From contig BRKX01000004.1 of NCBI GenBank assembly GCA_026008535.1, positions 41,048,501-41,112,500 on the forward strand: a stretch of DNA of 64,000 nt. Reading direction: 5' to 3'. Positions 48,414 to 58,249 of the stretch are shown in pieces (position 1 is the stretch's first letter; every line of letters begins with the position of its first letter). Below the pieces are notes generated by a model. The model was given only the letters and a program-made list of their open reading frames with translations. It made no database searches and was not told the DNA's origin. Both the position numbers and the translations under genes were made by a program. This stretch comes from Perilla frutescens (taxonomy: Eukaryota > Streptophyta > Magnoliopsida > Lamiales > Lamiaceae).

Positions 48414-48422
48414 CTATTTATA
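48414..48422 (-). promoter_or_regulatory. TATA box upstream of accessory ORF C
   Basis: Minus-strand GAGATATAAATAGC, about 150 nt before the ATG at 48265, with a CT/CA-rich leader between. It may drive ORF C independently of the LTR; inference. Confidence 0.45.
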
Positions 48423-48618
48423 TCTCAGTAAGAAAATATTTTCTTTTTCAAGTGTGAAGAGTTGATTTAATATCAACGCAGAGATATTAATTGCAGTATT
48501 GTGAGATAGAACCATATTTTCAAATTGTAACCATTTGAGTATAATATAAGAAATTTTATAATCGCAATGGTAAGAATTCAATTATGATAAGCTTTGAAAA
48601 ATAAAAACTTATCCTGAT

Positions 48619-50109
48619 TCAGTTGGGATACAGTCCAACTGATTTGACGGCTTCGGCGGTTGAATGATTAGTTGAGTCTTGCTTCTCAGTTGTCGCTGAA
48701 GAACTGGTTGAAGTGGAAGCTGTATTTGAACTGAATTGATCAGTTGGTTTGATCAATTGCTTGGCTCTCAGTAGACAATTTCCGCTTCTTGAAAGACCTA
48801 GCTGGACTGGCTGCACTGTTTTCTTGGGATGCAGTTGTGGTCTTTGGCAGTTCAGGCCTTGCAGTTCTTCGGGCTTGGTGAAGATGAAGCTGGATGGCAA
48901 CTAACGAGTTTTTCATCCTTTGACTAAGGGATTGAGAAGTTCCCTTTGGCGATGATCGAAACTGATCATTTTTCATAGGCAATAGCATGCCTTTTGAGCT
49001 AGATGTGAGCAGTGGAGTGACATAGCTTTTGGATAGGAGGCTTGGTGATGTGGCAGTGTCTTCTTCATCACTATCGCTCTCGTCAGCACGCCTTGGAATC
49101 TTCTGGGTAGCCACAACTTCAGTTTGTGATAGATGTGGTTCTATCCTTTCAATGATTGGTGGAGTTTATCGTGAGGGTTTAGCTGACTGACTTTTGATAG
49201 ATTATCAAAGTTCAGTTTTCGACAAAGCGAGCCAGTTGGGCAGTTGACTGGTTGATCTACAGTTCCAACTGCTTGAGGCACGATGCTGGTCTTGATTTCT
49301 GCTAATAAGGTGGTGGCTGGAATCTTGTTGACAATCCGGTGACTCATGATGTGCTGGACTTGCACAATGGTTGGAGGAAATGGATTTGATGAACCTATCC
49401 ATTTGATGCTCCAGGTTTCTTCTCGCTGCCAATAGCTCATGCCGTGAAAGGCAGTTAGCAGAAAATGAGACTGGATGGACATAGAATGTCTCTAGTTATA
49501 CCAATAGAAATATCGGTGGAGTTGCTTGAACAACTCTTGGTCACGATGTGCAACAAAGGCAAAGTGATTGAGAAGGAGATTGGTCACTTCCTTTTGTGCA
49601 CCTTTGACCGCATATTCACCACTATAAAAGGTGCGAATATTTTCTTCAGTTAATTGGAGAGGAGGACATGTACTTCTGAAGTAGTCTGCTCCGTAGTTTG
49701 GATGAGGGATTCCAATGAATGGAATAAGCTCATCTGGATCAGAGCAAACCTGGAAATCAACTGGTGATTCGTTCTTTGATTTTAGAGACTGAACGACATT
49801 GGCAGTTGAGTTGCTCGATGAGTGGTTGCCTGTCTTGGCTTTGGCTTTTCTTTTTTTCTTTAGTGACTGAAGATGAGCAGTTCCTTTCTTAGGAATCCAG
49901 TCAGAGATAAGAACTGGCAATGACTTATCATTTGGAAGCTTCAGCAGGTCTTCAAACATTTTACTCATTCTTAGAACAAGTCCAACCTTGGACTCAAATT
50001 TACCAGAGTTCTTTGAGTCAGAGGCCTTGATGACTTGATGCTTGAATTGTTGGAAGACAAATTCTACCCAGTTCGTTTGTCGCCCTTCAGCAAGGTGAAT
50101 TTGAGTCAA
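48619..50109 (-). pseudogene. Accessory ORF B of the copia element, N-terminally truncated
   Basis: It starts about where ORF C reaches residue 240: AEGRQTNWVEFVFQQFKHQV and GKFESKVGLVLRMSKMF match C's VNWASFI...FHKKIGFMSRISHI. The frame then reads QELFKQLHRYFYWYN, TAG (49494-49492), RHSMSIQSHFLLTAFHGMSYW, which aligns with C's DQLRRYLQYHIWRFQLDES and following. Past the stop at about 49141 the similarity goes on as Ser/Thr-rich, Lys-rich sequence to about 48619 (for example ARSFKKRKLSTESQ, a possible nuclear localisation signal). The first ~240 residues of the family are absent. A short AGATATAATTACAAACTGA duplication at 50108-50180 marks the probable deletion or rearrangement site. Confidence 0.65.
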
Positions 50110-50235
50110 GATATAATTACAAACTGAGTTGAGTCCGTATGTTCGCGGCCCTTCAGAAAAGATATAATTACAAACTGATTAACAAGAAGTACACTTAGGG
50201 CTTTTCTAATAAGGTTTTAACTTGATCAGCCACTT

Positions 50236-51672
50236 AGTCCTTCTTATGATCAGTTTTCCTTTTCTTAGCCTTTTTGGATCTGTCTGGCATGTCCTCATTA
50301 GAGGAGACTTCCTCTGAGCTTTCTATTCCAGTGTGTGCTTCCAGCTGTAGAATTGATTCAGAGAGCAGCTTTACCTGGACTTTCATGTTTTCGATCACTT
50401 TCTTGAATTGTTTTGTCGCCTTGCTTGATTGCTACTTCATTGTTTGTTTGATATATCATTGAGTCTTTTCTGCATTTAGCTGATGTTTTCCAATCTCTTG
50501 ATCTGCGTCCAGCTGATGCTCTCCAATCTCTTGATCTGCATTTAGCTGATGCTCTCCAATCTCTTGATCTGTATCCAGCTGATGCTCTCCACTTTATAAT
50601 TAGCAGCTGGTTTCTCAATTGTCTCAGATTGAGTTGGTGAAGCTGCTTTCTGCTCAGTTTGACCCTTTCTAGAATTCTTTTTATCATTATCTCCTTCGGT
50701 TGATGACTTGTATCTCTGAATCATGCAAAGGATATCATCTGAGTAGGAGTTTGATTGAACTTCTAACTCCACCATTGTAACTTTTCCTTTACTCCTTGTT
50801 ATTGGAGTAGATGGGATTAGCTTCTGCCTTAATTTTGGTTGTGATTCCCTGATCGTTAGTGGAGGTAGAGCAGTTGTCTTTATTCTGGGGATAAAGTCGT
50901 CAGGATCAATCTGTTGAGGATGAGTCTCCTTAATCATCTCATCAGGATAAAGATACTCCATAATGGAGCTTACTCTGTTGAGAAAGTTCATATTTTGTGG
51001 AAAGCGCCCTGAGCCTTTGGTTCCAGTTTCCACATTGTCTACAAGCTTCTTTAACTGTTGAAAGAAATATAGAGACCAGTTGACTCTCTTTTCTTCCCAG
51101 ATTGCATTGCAGATTCTGTACTTTATTTCTGGCATGCTGGATTGATCTTCACATGATGCTATCATCATCCTCGCAGCCACTACTGCTAGTACTTGAAATT
51201 CTTTCCTAAAGTTGAACACAGAATGCTTGATGTGATATCTTCCCTCAAAGTGAATCGTTGCCCATCTGTCGTAGCAGTCTTTAGCATCAACTTCTATTTC
51301 TTCAACATTATCTCCTTCATCTGGGAGATCAAAAACCCTTTTTAACACTGATGGAGTGATTGTGATTTCTTGCCCTCGAACCTCTATTTTAAATTCCAGT
51401 GAGTTCTCTGTGCTAGTTGAGTTGAGGAAAAACTTGGCAACTGCCTCTGGATATGTCTGAGCGGGTATACCCTCAGTAAATGTCTTCAGCCCAGAATTTT
51501 CAATTGACTGAATGATTCCTTCACAATAGTTGGGAATGTTGGAGAATTTCCTAAAGTTGTCTCTGCTGAGTATCTTGTCATGATATAGATCTTTGTAGAA
51601 GATTGTGGAGTCTTCTCTGGTGACTTTGAAATTGAACCTCCTTCGATGAGGATTGGTTGAGAGAAGAGTCAT
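50236..51672 (-). pseudogene. Accessory ORF A of the copia element
   Basis: An open frame of 376 codons from ATG 51672 to 50542; similarity then shifts frame and runs to about 50236 (ENMKVQVKLLSESILQLEA, then MPDRSKKAKKRKTDHKKD). The core reads SIENSGLKTFTEGIP, YPEAVAKFFLNST, VLKRVFDLPDEGDNVEEI, KRVNWSLYFFQQLKKLV and MNFLNRVSSIMEYLYPDE, in the same order and spacing as in ORF C. The C-terminal part differs from B and C: it holds a 39-bp tandem repeat (50490-50590), a coiled-coil-like stretch and a Lys-rich tail, so nuclear localisation is plausible. The start is supported by a TATA box 120 nt upstream. Function unknown; a Gag-like or chromatin-targeting role is conceivable but not shown. Confidence 0.72.
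50490..50590. repeat. 39-bp tandem repeat near the 3' end of accessory ORF A
   Basis: About three units of 'gctgatgctctccaatctct' followed by 'tgatctgcatcca', with GCGTCCA/GCATTTA/GTATCCA variants. Being a multiple of 3, it is open in more than one frame. Confidence 0.85.
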
Positions 51673-51790
51673 GATTTATGAAGATGTTATTTTAGGGGTG
51701 GGGAGATAATCTGAAAGGCTTTGAGCTCTGGAAGGAGATGAGATATAGGTAAAAATCGGGAAGCTTATCTTGAGAATTCAGCCGCCTTCT

Positions 51791-51958
51791 TTATATAGAG
51801 AAATTGGGCTCATCCAACGGTTGTGATGCTTGGTATGCCCAATATTCAATGGTCGGATTAATTCAATCGACCCGTCGATTGGTCTTTCAATTCTGTCCGT
51901 TGGGGATAAATGAAGAAGGAGAGAGAAAGTTCAACGGTAATATTTGAGTGACACGTGT
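51791..51958 (-). promoter_or_regulatory. Promoter-like region of accessory ORF A (TATA box and ACACGTGT box)
   Basis: Minus-strand CTCTATATAAAG (plus 51790-51800) is 120 nt before the ATG at 51672, with a CT-rich leader between. ACACGTGT (51951-51958), a G-box/ABRE-type core, lies about 155 nt upstream of the TATA box. This is the usual layout of a plant pol II promoter. Activity is inference. Confidence 0.5.
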
Positions 51959-52427
51959 TTTTACCGTTTCTAATATTGAAATTTGAACTTATCTTTTCTC
52001 TCTAGCAGCTTCTCCTTAGCTTGAAACTGATTACATCATCAGTCGGCTTCCACTGTAATTGATGATCCTTTTGTTGATTAGTTTCAACTGAGATGTCTTT
52101 TCATCAGTTCAGAATTGGTCTTGACCGCTTAGACCTTTATTCAGCTGCTTCCCAGTTCAGCTGTTCTCCTTCAATTGGTCTTTGAACTGACATCTCTTTT
52201 GATTTGACTTCAGTTCCTAGTACTTCTTCATCAGTTTGATCAATTTTCAGCTTGTGTGTTCTACATAACTGACTGGATCATCAGTTTGAGCGACTGAACT
52301 GATGATTTAGTTGAACTAATAGAGTAAACTGATCATCTCCAATTTACTTTTCTCTTAGCAGCTTCTTGCTTTTATTTCAAACTGATGGCTTTTGTGGCCA
52401 ACTGATCAGTTTCTTGCCCTTTTTGAT
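51800..52427. other. Non-coding spacer between RNase H and accessory ORF A
   Basis: No protein similarity. About fifteen CAGTT or AACTG words occur in 52020-52440, far above chance (see finding). Confidence 0.6.
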
Positions 52428-53143
52428 TTAGTTTCTCTCTTCAGCTGGAGTGGTCCTTTGGCCTTTTTTCTCTAGTTTATCATCTTCATCCTGTGATGCT
52501 AGCTTCAGCAGTCCCAACTGTATGCATAGCTCCATAAACCTTGCTTCAGGCAATGGTTTGGTGAAGATGTCAGCTATCTGCTTTTCAGTGTTGACATATT
52601 TGATGCATATGTCTTTTTTCTCGATGTGATCTCTGATGAAGTGATGCCTTATGTCAATGTGCTTACTTCTTAAATGCAGAACTGGATTATGAGATATCGC
52701 AATTGCACTATTGTTGTCACAGTAGATAGGCACTTCTTCAGTTTCAACTTTGTAGTCCTTCAATTGTTGCTTCATCCAGAGTATCTGAGCACAGCAACTT
52801 CCAGCAGCTACATATTCTGCTTCAGTTGTTGACGTGGCAACTGAGTGCTGCTTCTTGCTAAATTAGGATATCAGTTTGCTTACCAGAAACTGACATGTTC
52901 CACTGGTACTTTTTTTTTGATTTTGCATCCACCAAAGTCTGAGTCTAAATAACCAATCAGGCTCAAATTGTCATCTCTGAGATACCATAGTCCAAGATTT
53001 ATGGTTCCTTTGAGATATTTGATAATCCTCTTAGCTGCTTCGAGGTGGCTCTTCTTTGGATTAGCTTGAAACCGTGCGCATAGTCCGACTGAATAAGAGA
53101 TGTCTGGTCGGCTAGCTATTAAGTAAAGTAGCGACCCAATGAT
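52428..53143 (-). pseudogene. Copia RNase H region
   Basis: Degenerate similarity just after the RT frame (the ASRPD-type block and WYLRDDNLSLIGYLDSD near 52900-53110) passes into an open frame of 115 codons from 52775: EVPIYCDNNSAIAISHNPVL, RSKHIDIRHHFIRD, TEKQIADIFTKPLPEARF. CDNNSAI and the KHIDIRHHFIRD...DIFTKPL tail are standard for copia RNase H. Stops and at least one frameshift separate it from RT. Confidence 0.88.
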
Positions 53144-54475
53144 TTATCTGTAACATGTATGGCTAACTGATTCTCCTTCTTCGTCGAGAGTTAGCAGAAC
53201 TGATGTGTTCATAGGAATCTTGAGAGTTTTTCCTTTGCTTACTCCAAACTTCTTGACTAGCTCCTTGGTGTACTTCGCCTGGCTGATAAAGATTCCATCT
53301 TTCAGCTGCTTCACTTGGAGTTCTAGGAAGAATGTCATTTCTCCCATCATGCTCATCTCAAATTCGCTTTGCATCAGTTGAGCGAATCGTGTGCATAGAT
53401 CTTTGCTTTTTGATCCAAAAATTATGTCATCCACATAAATTTGAACCATTAAGATCTCAGTTGATCGTTCTATTCGGAATAGAGTTCGATCAATGACTCC
53501 CTTTTGAAACCCATTTTTCAGCAAAAATGTTGTTAGAGTTTCATACCACGCTCTAGGATCTTGCTTTAGTCCATATAGGGCTTTCTTCAGTTTGAAAACT
53601 TGATCACCAATTTCAAAGCCTGGCGGTTGCTCGACATATACGTCCTCCTTGAGCATTCCTTGAAGAAAAGCACTCTTGACATCGATCTGGTAGACTGTGA
53701 AGTTGAAGTGCGCTGCATAAGCTAGGAACAGTCTGATGGCTTCTAATCTTACAACTGGCGCGAATGTCTCATCAAAGTCGATCCCTTGACTTTGTGAGTA
53801 TCCTTTGGCTACTAGTCTAGCCTTGTTCCTTGTGATCACTCCTTGTTCATCCAGTTTGTTGCGAAAGACCCATTTTGTACCAATGACCTTCTGGGTTTTT
53901 GGCCTTTCAACAAGAAACCATACGTCATTTCTTGTGAACTGGTTCATTTCTTCTTGCATAGCTATGATCCAGTCTGAGTCTTCTAAAGCTTCTTTGACAT
54001 TTGCTGGTTCAGTTTGAGATATGAAACATGTGAATAATGCATGCTCAGTTGAACTTCTGGTCTGGACTCTACTTCTTGGATCACCAACTATCTTGTCAGT
54101 TGGGTGGCTTCGGAGCCATTTGGGCAAGGTAGCTTTAGCTGGGTCCTCAGCTGGTTCTTCTGTGCTGACGTCATCAGTCGCCCTCTCATCAGCTGGTTCA
54201 ACATTTTCATCAATTCTTCCTCCTGTTTCAGTTGTGGGGTTTGTGGTCTCAGCACGATTTGTGTCTTCATTGACCAAGTTGTTCTCAACTGGTTTTGTGC
54301 CAGTTTTATTACCTTCTTCTAGTAAAACTTCAAACCGCTCTGGAACAATGTGATCCACATAGTCCTGCGAGTTCTCAGTTTCACTAGGTAGTACTTGAAC
54401 TGATGTGTCTATTCTTTCTTTGTTCCTGTACTCATTAGCAAATTCATTAAATACCACATGACATGTTATTTCCAC
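53144..54475 (-). pseudogene. Copia reverse transcriptase (RVT_2)
   Basis: An open frame of 443 codons. Residues ~165-440 are the RT: IAMQEEMNQFTRNDVWFLV, IGTKWVFRNKLDEQG, TRNKARLVAKGYSQ, DFDETFAPVVRLEAIR, YQIDVKSAFLQG, VYVEQPPGF, FKLKKALYGLKQ, then the catalytic YVDD in QIYVDDIIFG. The 160 residues before it are the acidic, Ser/Thr-rich linker after integrase. Changes from the family consensus (from memory): KQAPRAWYE is KQDPRAWYE and FFLGLQ is FFLELQ. The frame ends at 53144 by a stop just after VSHTCYR, in the ...SVSxxxYRxMIGSLLYL region. As part of a polyprotein it would have no start codon of its own. Confidence 0.92.
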
Positions 54476-54479
54476 AACA

Positions 54480-56595
54480 AGAGTTCATTTATTGAACACT
54501 CTGTAAGCTTGTGCGTGAGGTGAGTTATATCCAAGAAATATACCCTCATCAGCTTTAGCACTAAAAGCTTTCAATTGAGTCTTGCCATTGTTGTGAATAT
54601 AACATTTACAGCCAAATATTTTAAAGTATGAGATAGAAGGCTTACGACCCTTGTACAGTTTATAAGGTGTCTTGTCATGGGCTGCTACAATAGCACTTCG
54701 ATTTTGAGTGTGGCAAGCTGTGTTGACTGCTTTAGCTCAGTAACCTTCAGCTATATTGGCATCAGCTATCATTGCTCGAGCTGCTTCTTTGAGTGTCCGG
54801 TTATGCCGTTCGGCTACACTATTTTGTTATGGAGTTCTTACAGCTGAGTGTTCATGAATGATTCCAAGTTGGTTGAGAAAGCTGATCATGTGTTGATTCA
54901 CAAATTCAGTTCCATTGTCGGAACGAATTCTTTGAACTGATCTTTCCTTATCAGTTTGTAGCCTTCTGATCAGTGCCGTTAGCTTGTCATAAGTTTCATC
55001 TTTGCTCCTCAAGAATTACACCCATGTATATCTTGAGAAATCATCAACTACTACGAGAGTGAATCTTTTGCCCTTTGGAGTTTGTGGTCTAACTGGACCA
55101 AACAAATCCATATGTAGCAGTTGAAGATAATCAGTTGTTCCTGGTGGATGACTCTTATTCTTGAAGGATGACTTCACCTGCTTCCCTTTTTGACATGGTC
55201 CACATACACCTGTCTTCTTGTATATTTCCTTGGGAAGCCCCTCAACTAACTCTTTCTTAGCTAGGTAGTTGATTGTTTTGAAGTTGAGGTTATTCAGTCA
55301 TCGATGCCATAGCCAGCTTACTTCAATTGATCCTTTTGAAAAGAAGCAAGCTTCTAAGTAGCCGGTTGACCAGTCAACAATATACATGTTGCCTTTCCTG
55401 ATGCCAGTTAGCAGAATTACTCCAGTTGACTTGTCTCTTATGTTGCAGGAGTTTTTGGTGAAGTCAACTGAGTAGCCATTATTACACAGCTGGCTGATGC
55501 TTAGTAGTTTGTGTTTCAGTCCATCCACGTGGGAGACTCCATTCACTACTACTTTTCCTTTGACTACGAACCCTTCTCCAATGGTTCGGCTTTTAGATTT
55601 GTCTCCAAATGTGACAAGTGGGCCTTTGATTTCTTCATAACTGTCGAGATCTTCTCTGTCTCCGGTCATGTGCTTGGAGCACTAGCTATCTAGATACCAA
55701 ATGTCTTTGGCTTTCTTCGTAGATATGATGCTCTTGTCCTGCAAGGAAATGATTAGCATTTAGGGACCCGTTTTATATCGGGTCCTTGTTGATTCATCAA
55801 ACTTTTTAGAATCCAAACTTGCCAAACTTTTGGCTTCTTATCATTCAGAGATCTAACTGACTTGGATCGCCTGATCTGTTTATATTTTTTCTCAACTCTT
55901 CTATTCTGATTTGAATCCGTTGAGTGATACCTGCGTTGAGAGTTAGTTGGATAAAATAATTCAACTAAAATGCTTTGGTCTTAAGACCTTTGAGTTATGT
56001 GATCAGACCAGTATTTTGTATGTTTCCAGTTTATTAGAATGGACCAGTATTTTGAGTTAGTTGGATAAAACAATTCAACTAAAACACTTCGGCTCATTTC
56101 TGGAATCTTGGTAATCATTATAATGATGGTAGGGTTCAAACTGGTTTCTTTGATCTCTCTTATAGGTGTTCTGATCGAACTTCTTGGTAGGATAGGCTTG
56201 AGATCCAAACTAATTTTTCTTTCTAAAGAGAGCTGATCTATCAGTTTGTCTTGGGGGCATTCTTTGTTGAGATGATGGTCTTTGTTGAACTAGAGGCTTT
56301 GAATGAGTAGATTGGCTTGAGTGAACTGATGGTCTTGGCTGGAAATTGGGCTTCAGTTGGCCTGGTGTTTTTGTTTGGTAAAACTGACCAAATTGTCTAG
56401 GCTGAGTTTGAGGACTTTTCAATATTCCTTTTCCTTTGGTTGACTTAGCTAGCTGATCATGAGATCTAGTGAACCCTTTTAGGATTCCCTTATCACTGGG
56501 TTGGGCAACTGCTTTTCCTTTTTCTAAAGCAGTGAACTTGCTCTATCCTAGCCCTGAGCTGCCAGTTCCAGTTCTTTGATGGCTTAATATTTCAT
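54480..56595 (-). pseudogene. Copia protease and integrase region
   Basis: Near 55675-55720 the frame reads IWYLDS, TAG, CSKHMTG: the protease active-site Asp-Ser-Gly with a stop in place of Gly. GAG-pre-integrase sequence follows (TFGDKSKSRTIGEGFVVKG, LKHKLLSISQLC, 55669-55298). Then the integrase: LHMDLFGPVRP, VVVDDFSRYTWV, stop, RSDNGTEFVNQH and SVAERHNRTLKEAARAM give the D, D and E catalytic positions. It ends in KIFGCKCYIHNN...GIFLGY. A Gln/Pro-rich stretch (56422-56208) precedes the protease. A 115-bp spaced duplication of 'gagttagttggataaaa' (55940 and 56054) disturbs 55930-56100. At least four stops are visible. Confidence 0.85.
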
Positions 56596-58161
56596 CTAGA
56601 GTTTGAGATCCCTTTTGAACTTCAGATTTACCTTTTCTTTTTCAAGGATCTCTTGCTTGAGTTTTTGGTTTTCAGCCTCTAGATCAACATTTCTCAGTTT
56701 CAATTTCTCAAATTCTATAAGCTCAGATTCAAGATAATTTAATCTTTCATGATCAATGCTCAGTTTCCTAACCTTATTTCTCAGTTCATCATTTTCATCT
56801 TTCAGTTCAATATGCAAACATGAGATTGAAGCTAATTGGTCTTCTAGCATCATAAGTTTCATATCAAGTTCATTACTAGAGATAGTTGCTTCATTTATAT
56901 GATAAAAAGAGGTTTGAGAATCAGCTGTACTAACCTCTTCATCATTGTCAGCCATGAGGCAGAATAGCGCTTCATCATCTGAGCAGTAGCCATCAGAATC
57001 AATTCCAGAAGGATAGTCTGAATCATCTAGCACGACATTCTCAAGGTTTACAACCATTGGTTTTCTTTTGAAGAAGCTTCTCCTCACCTTGGCTTTCTTG
57101 TCTTCAGGGAGTTCTGGACATTCAAAGCTATAATGTCCTTGTTTATGGCAATGAAAACATTCTCCAAGATTTCGGTTGCCACTTCTGAATGGTTCAGCTG
57201 CTCGTTCAGCTGGATGGTAAGTTTTCTCAACTTTTGGGATTTCATCAGTTTGAGGTGAGACTGATTGCTTATCCCGAGCTCTCTTCAATTTTTCTAGCAA
57301 CTTGGTAACTGATTGGATCTAATCATTGATGTCATCAGTTAGATTCTCCTTCTTTTCAGTTGCTTCTCTTTTTTGTTCAGTTGAAGATCCGCCTTGGTTT
57401 TCTTTAGCTGGTGAGCTTCTAGGCCAGAAGTTGTTTCTTTCTCGAGTGTCTCTAAACCTGGTCCTTTCACTGTAGAAAGCTGCGTCTTAAGCAGACGATG
57501 TCGATACTTCCTTTTTCCGGTTTAGACTGTACTCATGAGCTTTAAAAGAACCAAATAGTTCCCTTAGAGTGATGCTATTTAGATTTCTTGATTCCTTTGT
57601 AGCTATCACTTTCATATCCCATTCTTCAGTAAGATTATCCAATATATTGGAATTCATCTCAAAATTGGGATAAATTCTCCCGAGGTTGTTTATCTCACTG
57701 ATGATGCCTAGAAATCTAGTTTCAAGGCTTAAGATGGACTCTTCTGCCTGCATTTTGAAAGATTTATACCTGTCAACTGCTAGTTGGAGTTTGTTTCCTT
57801 TTATGGCTTCGGACTCTCTGCACAGATCCGTGAGTAGGTCCCATATTTCCTTGGCAGTTGTGCAGTTGTTTGTATCCTTCATACGATCTTCATCTAGAGT
57901 TTGAAATAGTGCGGCTTGAGCAACGAACTCTAGATTTTTTAACTTCTTCTCGTCACTGGTGAGAAGATTAGTTGGCTTCGGGATCCTTGCCGGTTGATTG
58001 ATATCAACTATGTGAGCGTCATTGTCCATCATGATGATGATTGGACCGTCTTCGATGACTTCCCACATATTTTCATGAATTGAACAGAGATGGGCTTTCA
58101 TTCTCCTGCTCCAGTTATCATAATTTTCAACTGAAAACAAAGGTAGCTTATGGTTTCCCAT
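56596..58161 (-). pseudogene. Copia Gag (UBN2-type, zinc knuckle and coiled coil)
   Basis: One frame with two stops: TAA after STSSA (57489-57487) and TAG after TDDIND (about 57320). The N-terminal half reads PLFSVENYDNWSRRMKAHL, IHENMWEVIEDGP, ATKESRNLNSITLRELFGSF, the copia gag-polypeptide (UBN2) pattern. After the stops it reads GECFHCHKQGHYSFECPE, a CCHC zinc knuckle that would bind the genomic RNA. Next come an acidic stretch and a long heptad-rich coiled coil (for example LRNKVRKLSIDHERLNYLES). Long coiled-coil Gags are typical of Sireviruses. The start is the first Met, 75 nt after the primer binding site. Confidence 0.9.
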
Positions 58162-58235
58162 AGCTAAAATGTTAGCACAGATAAGTAGATCTGATTCAGT
58201 TGATCTTCAGAAATGGCTGATCCTTAGAATCAACC

Positions 58236-58247
58236 GCTCTGATACCA
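58236..58247 (-). other. tRNA-Met primer binding site of the copia element
   Basis: Minus-strand TGGTATCAGAGC, two bases from the LTR end. It is complementary to the 3' end of initiator tRNA-Met and confirms the orientation of the element. Confidence 0.95.
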
Positions 58248-58249
58248 CT

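Noticed and set aside
50358..50687. Arg/Ser-rich open frame with repeated SRDWRASA, resembling an RS domain
   Set aside because: It is the wrong-frame reading of the 39-bp tandem repeat at the end of accessory ORF A.
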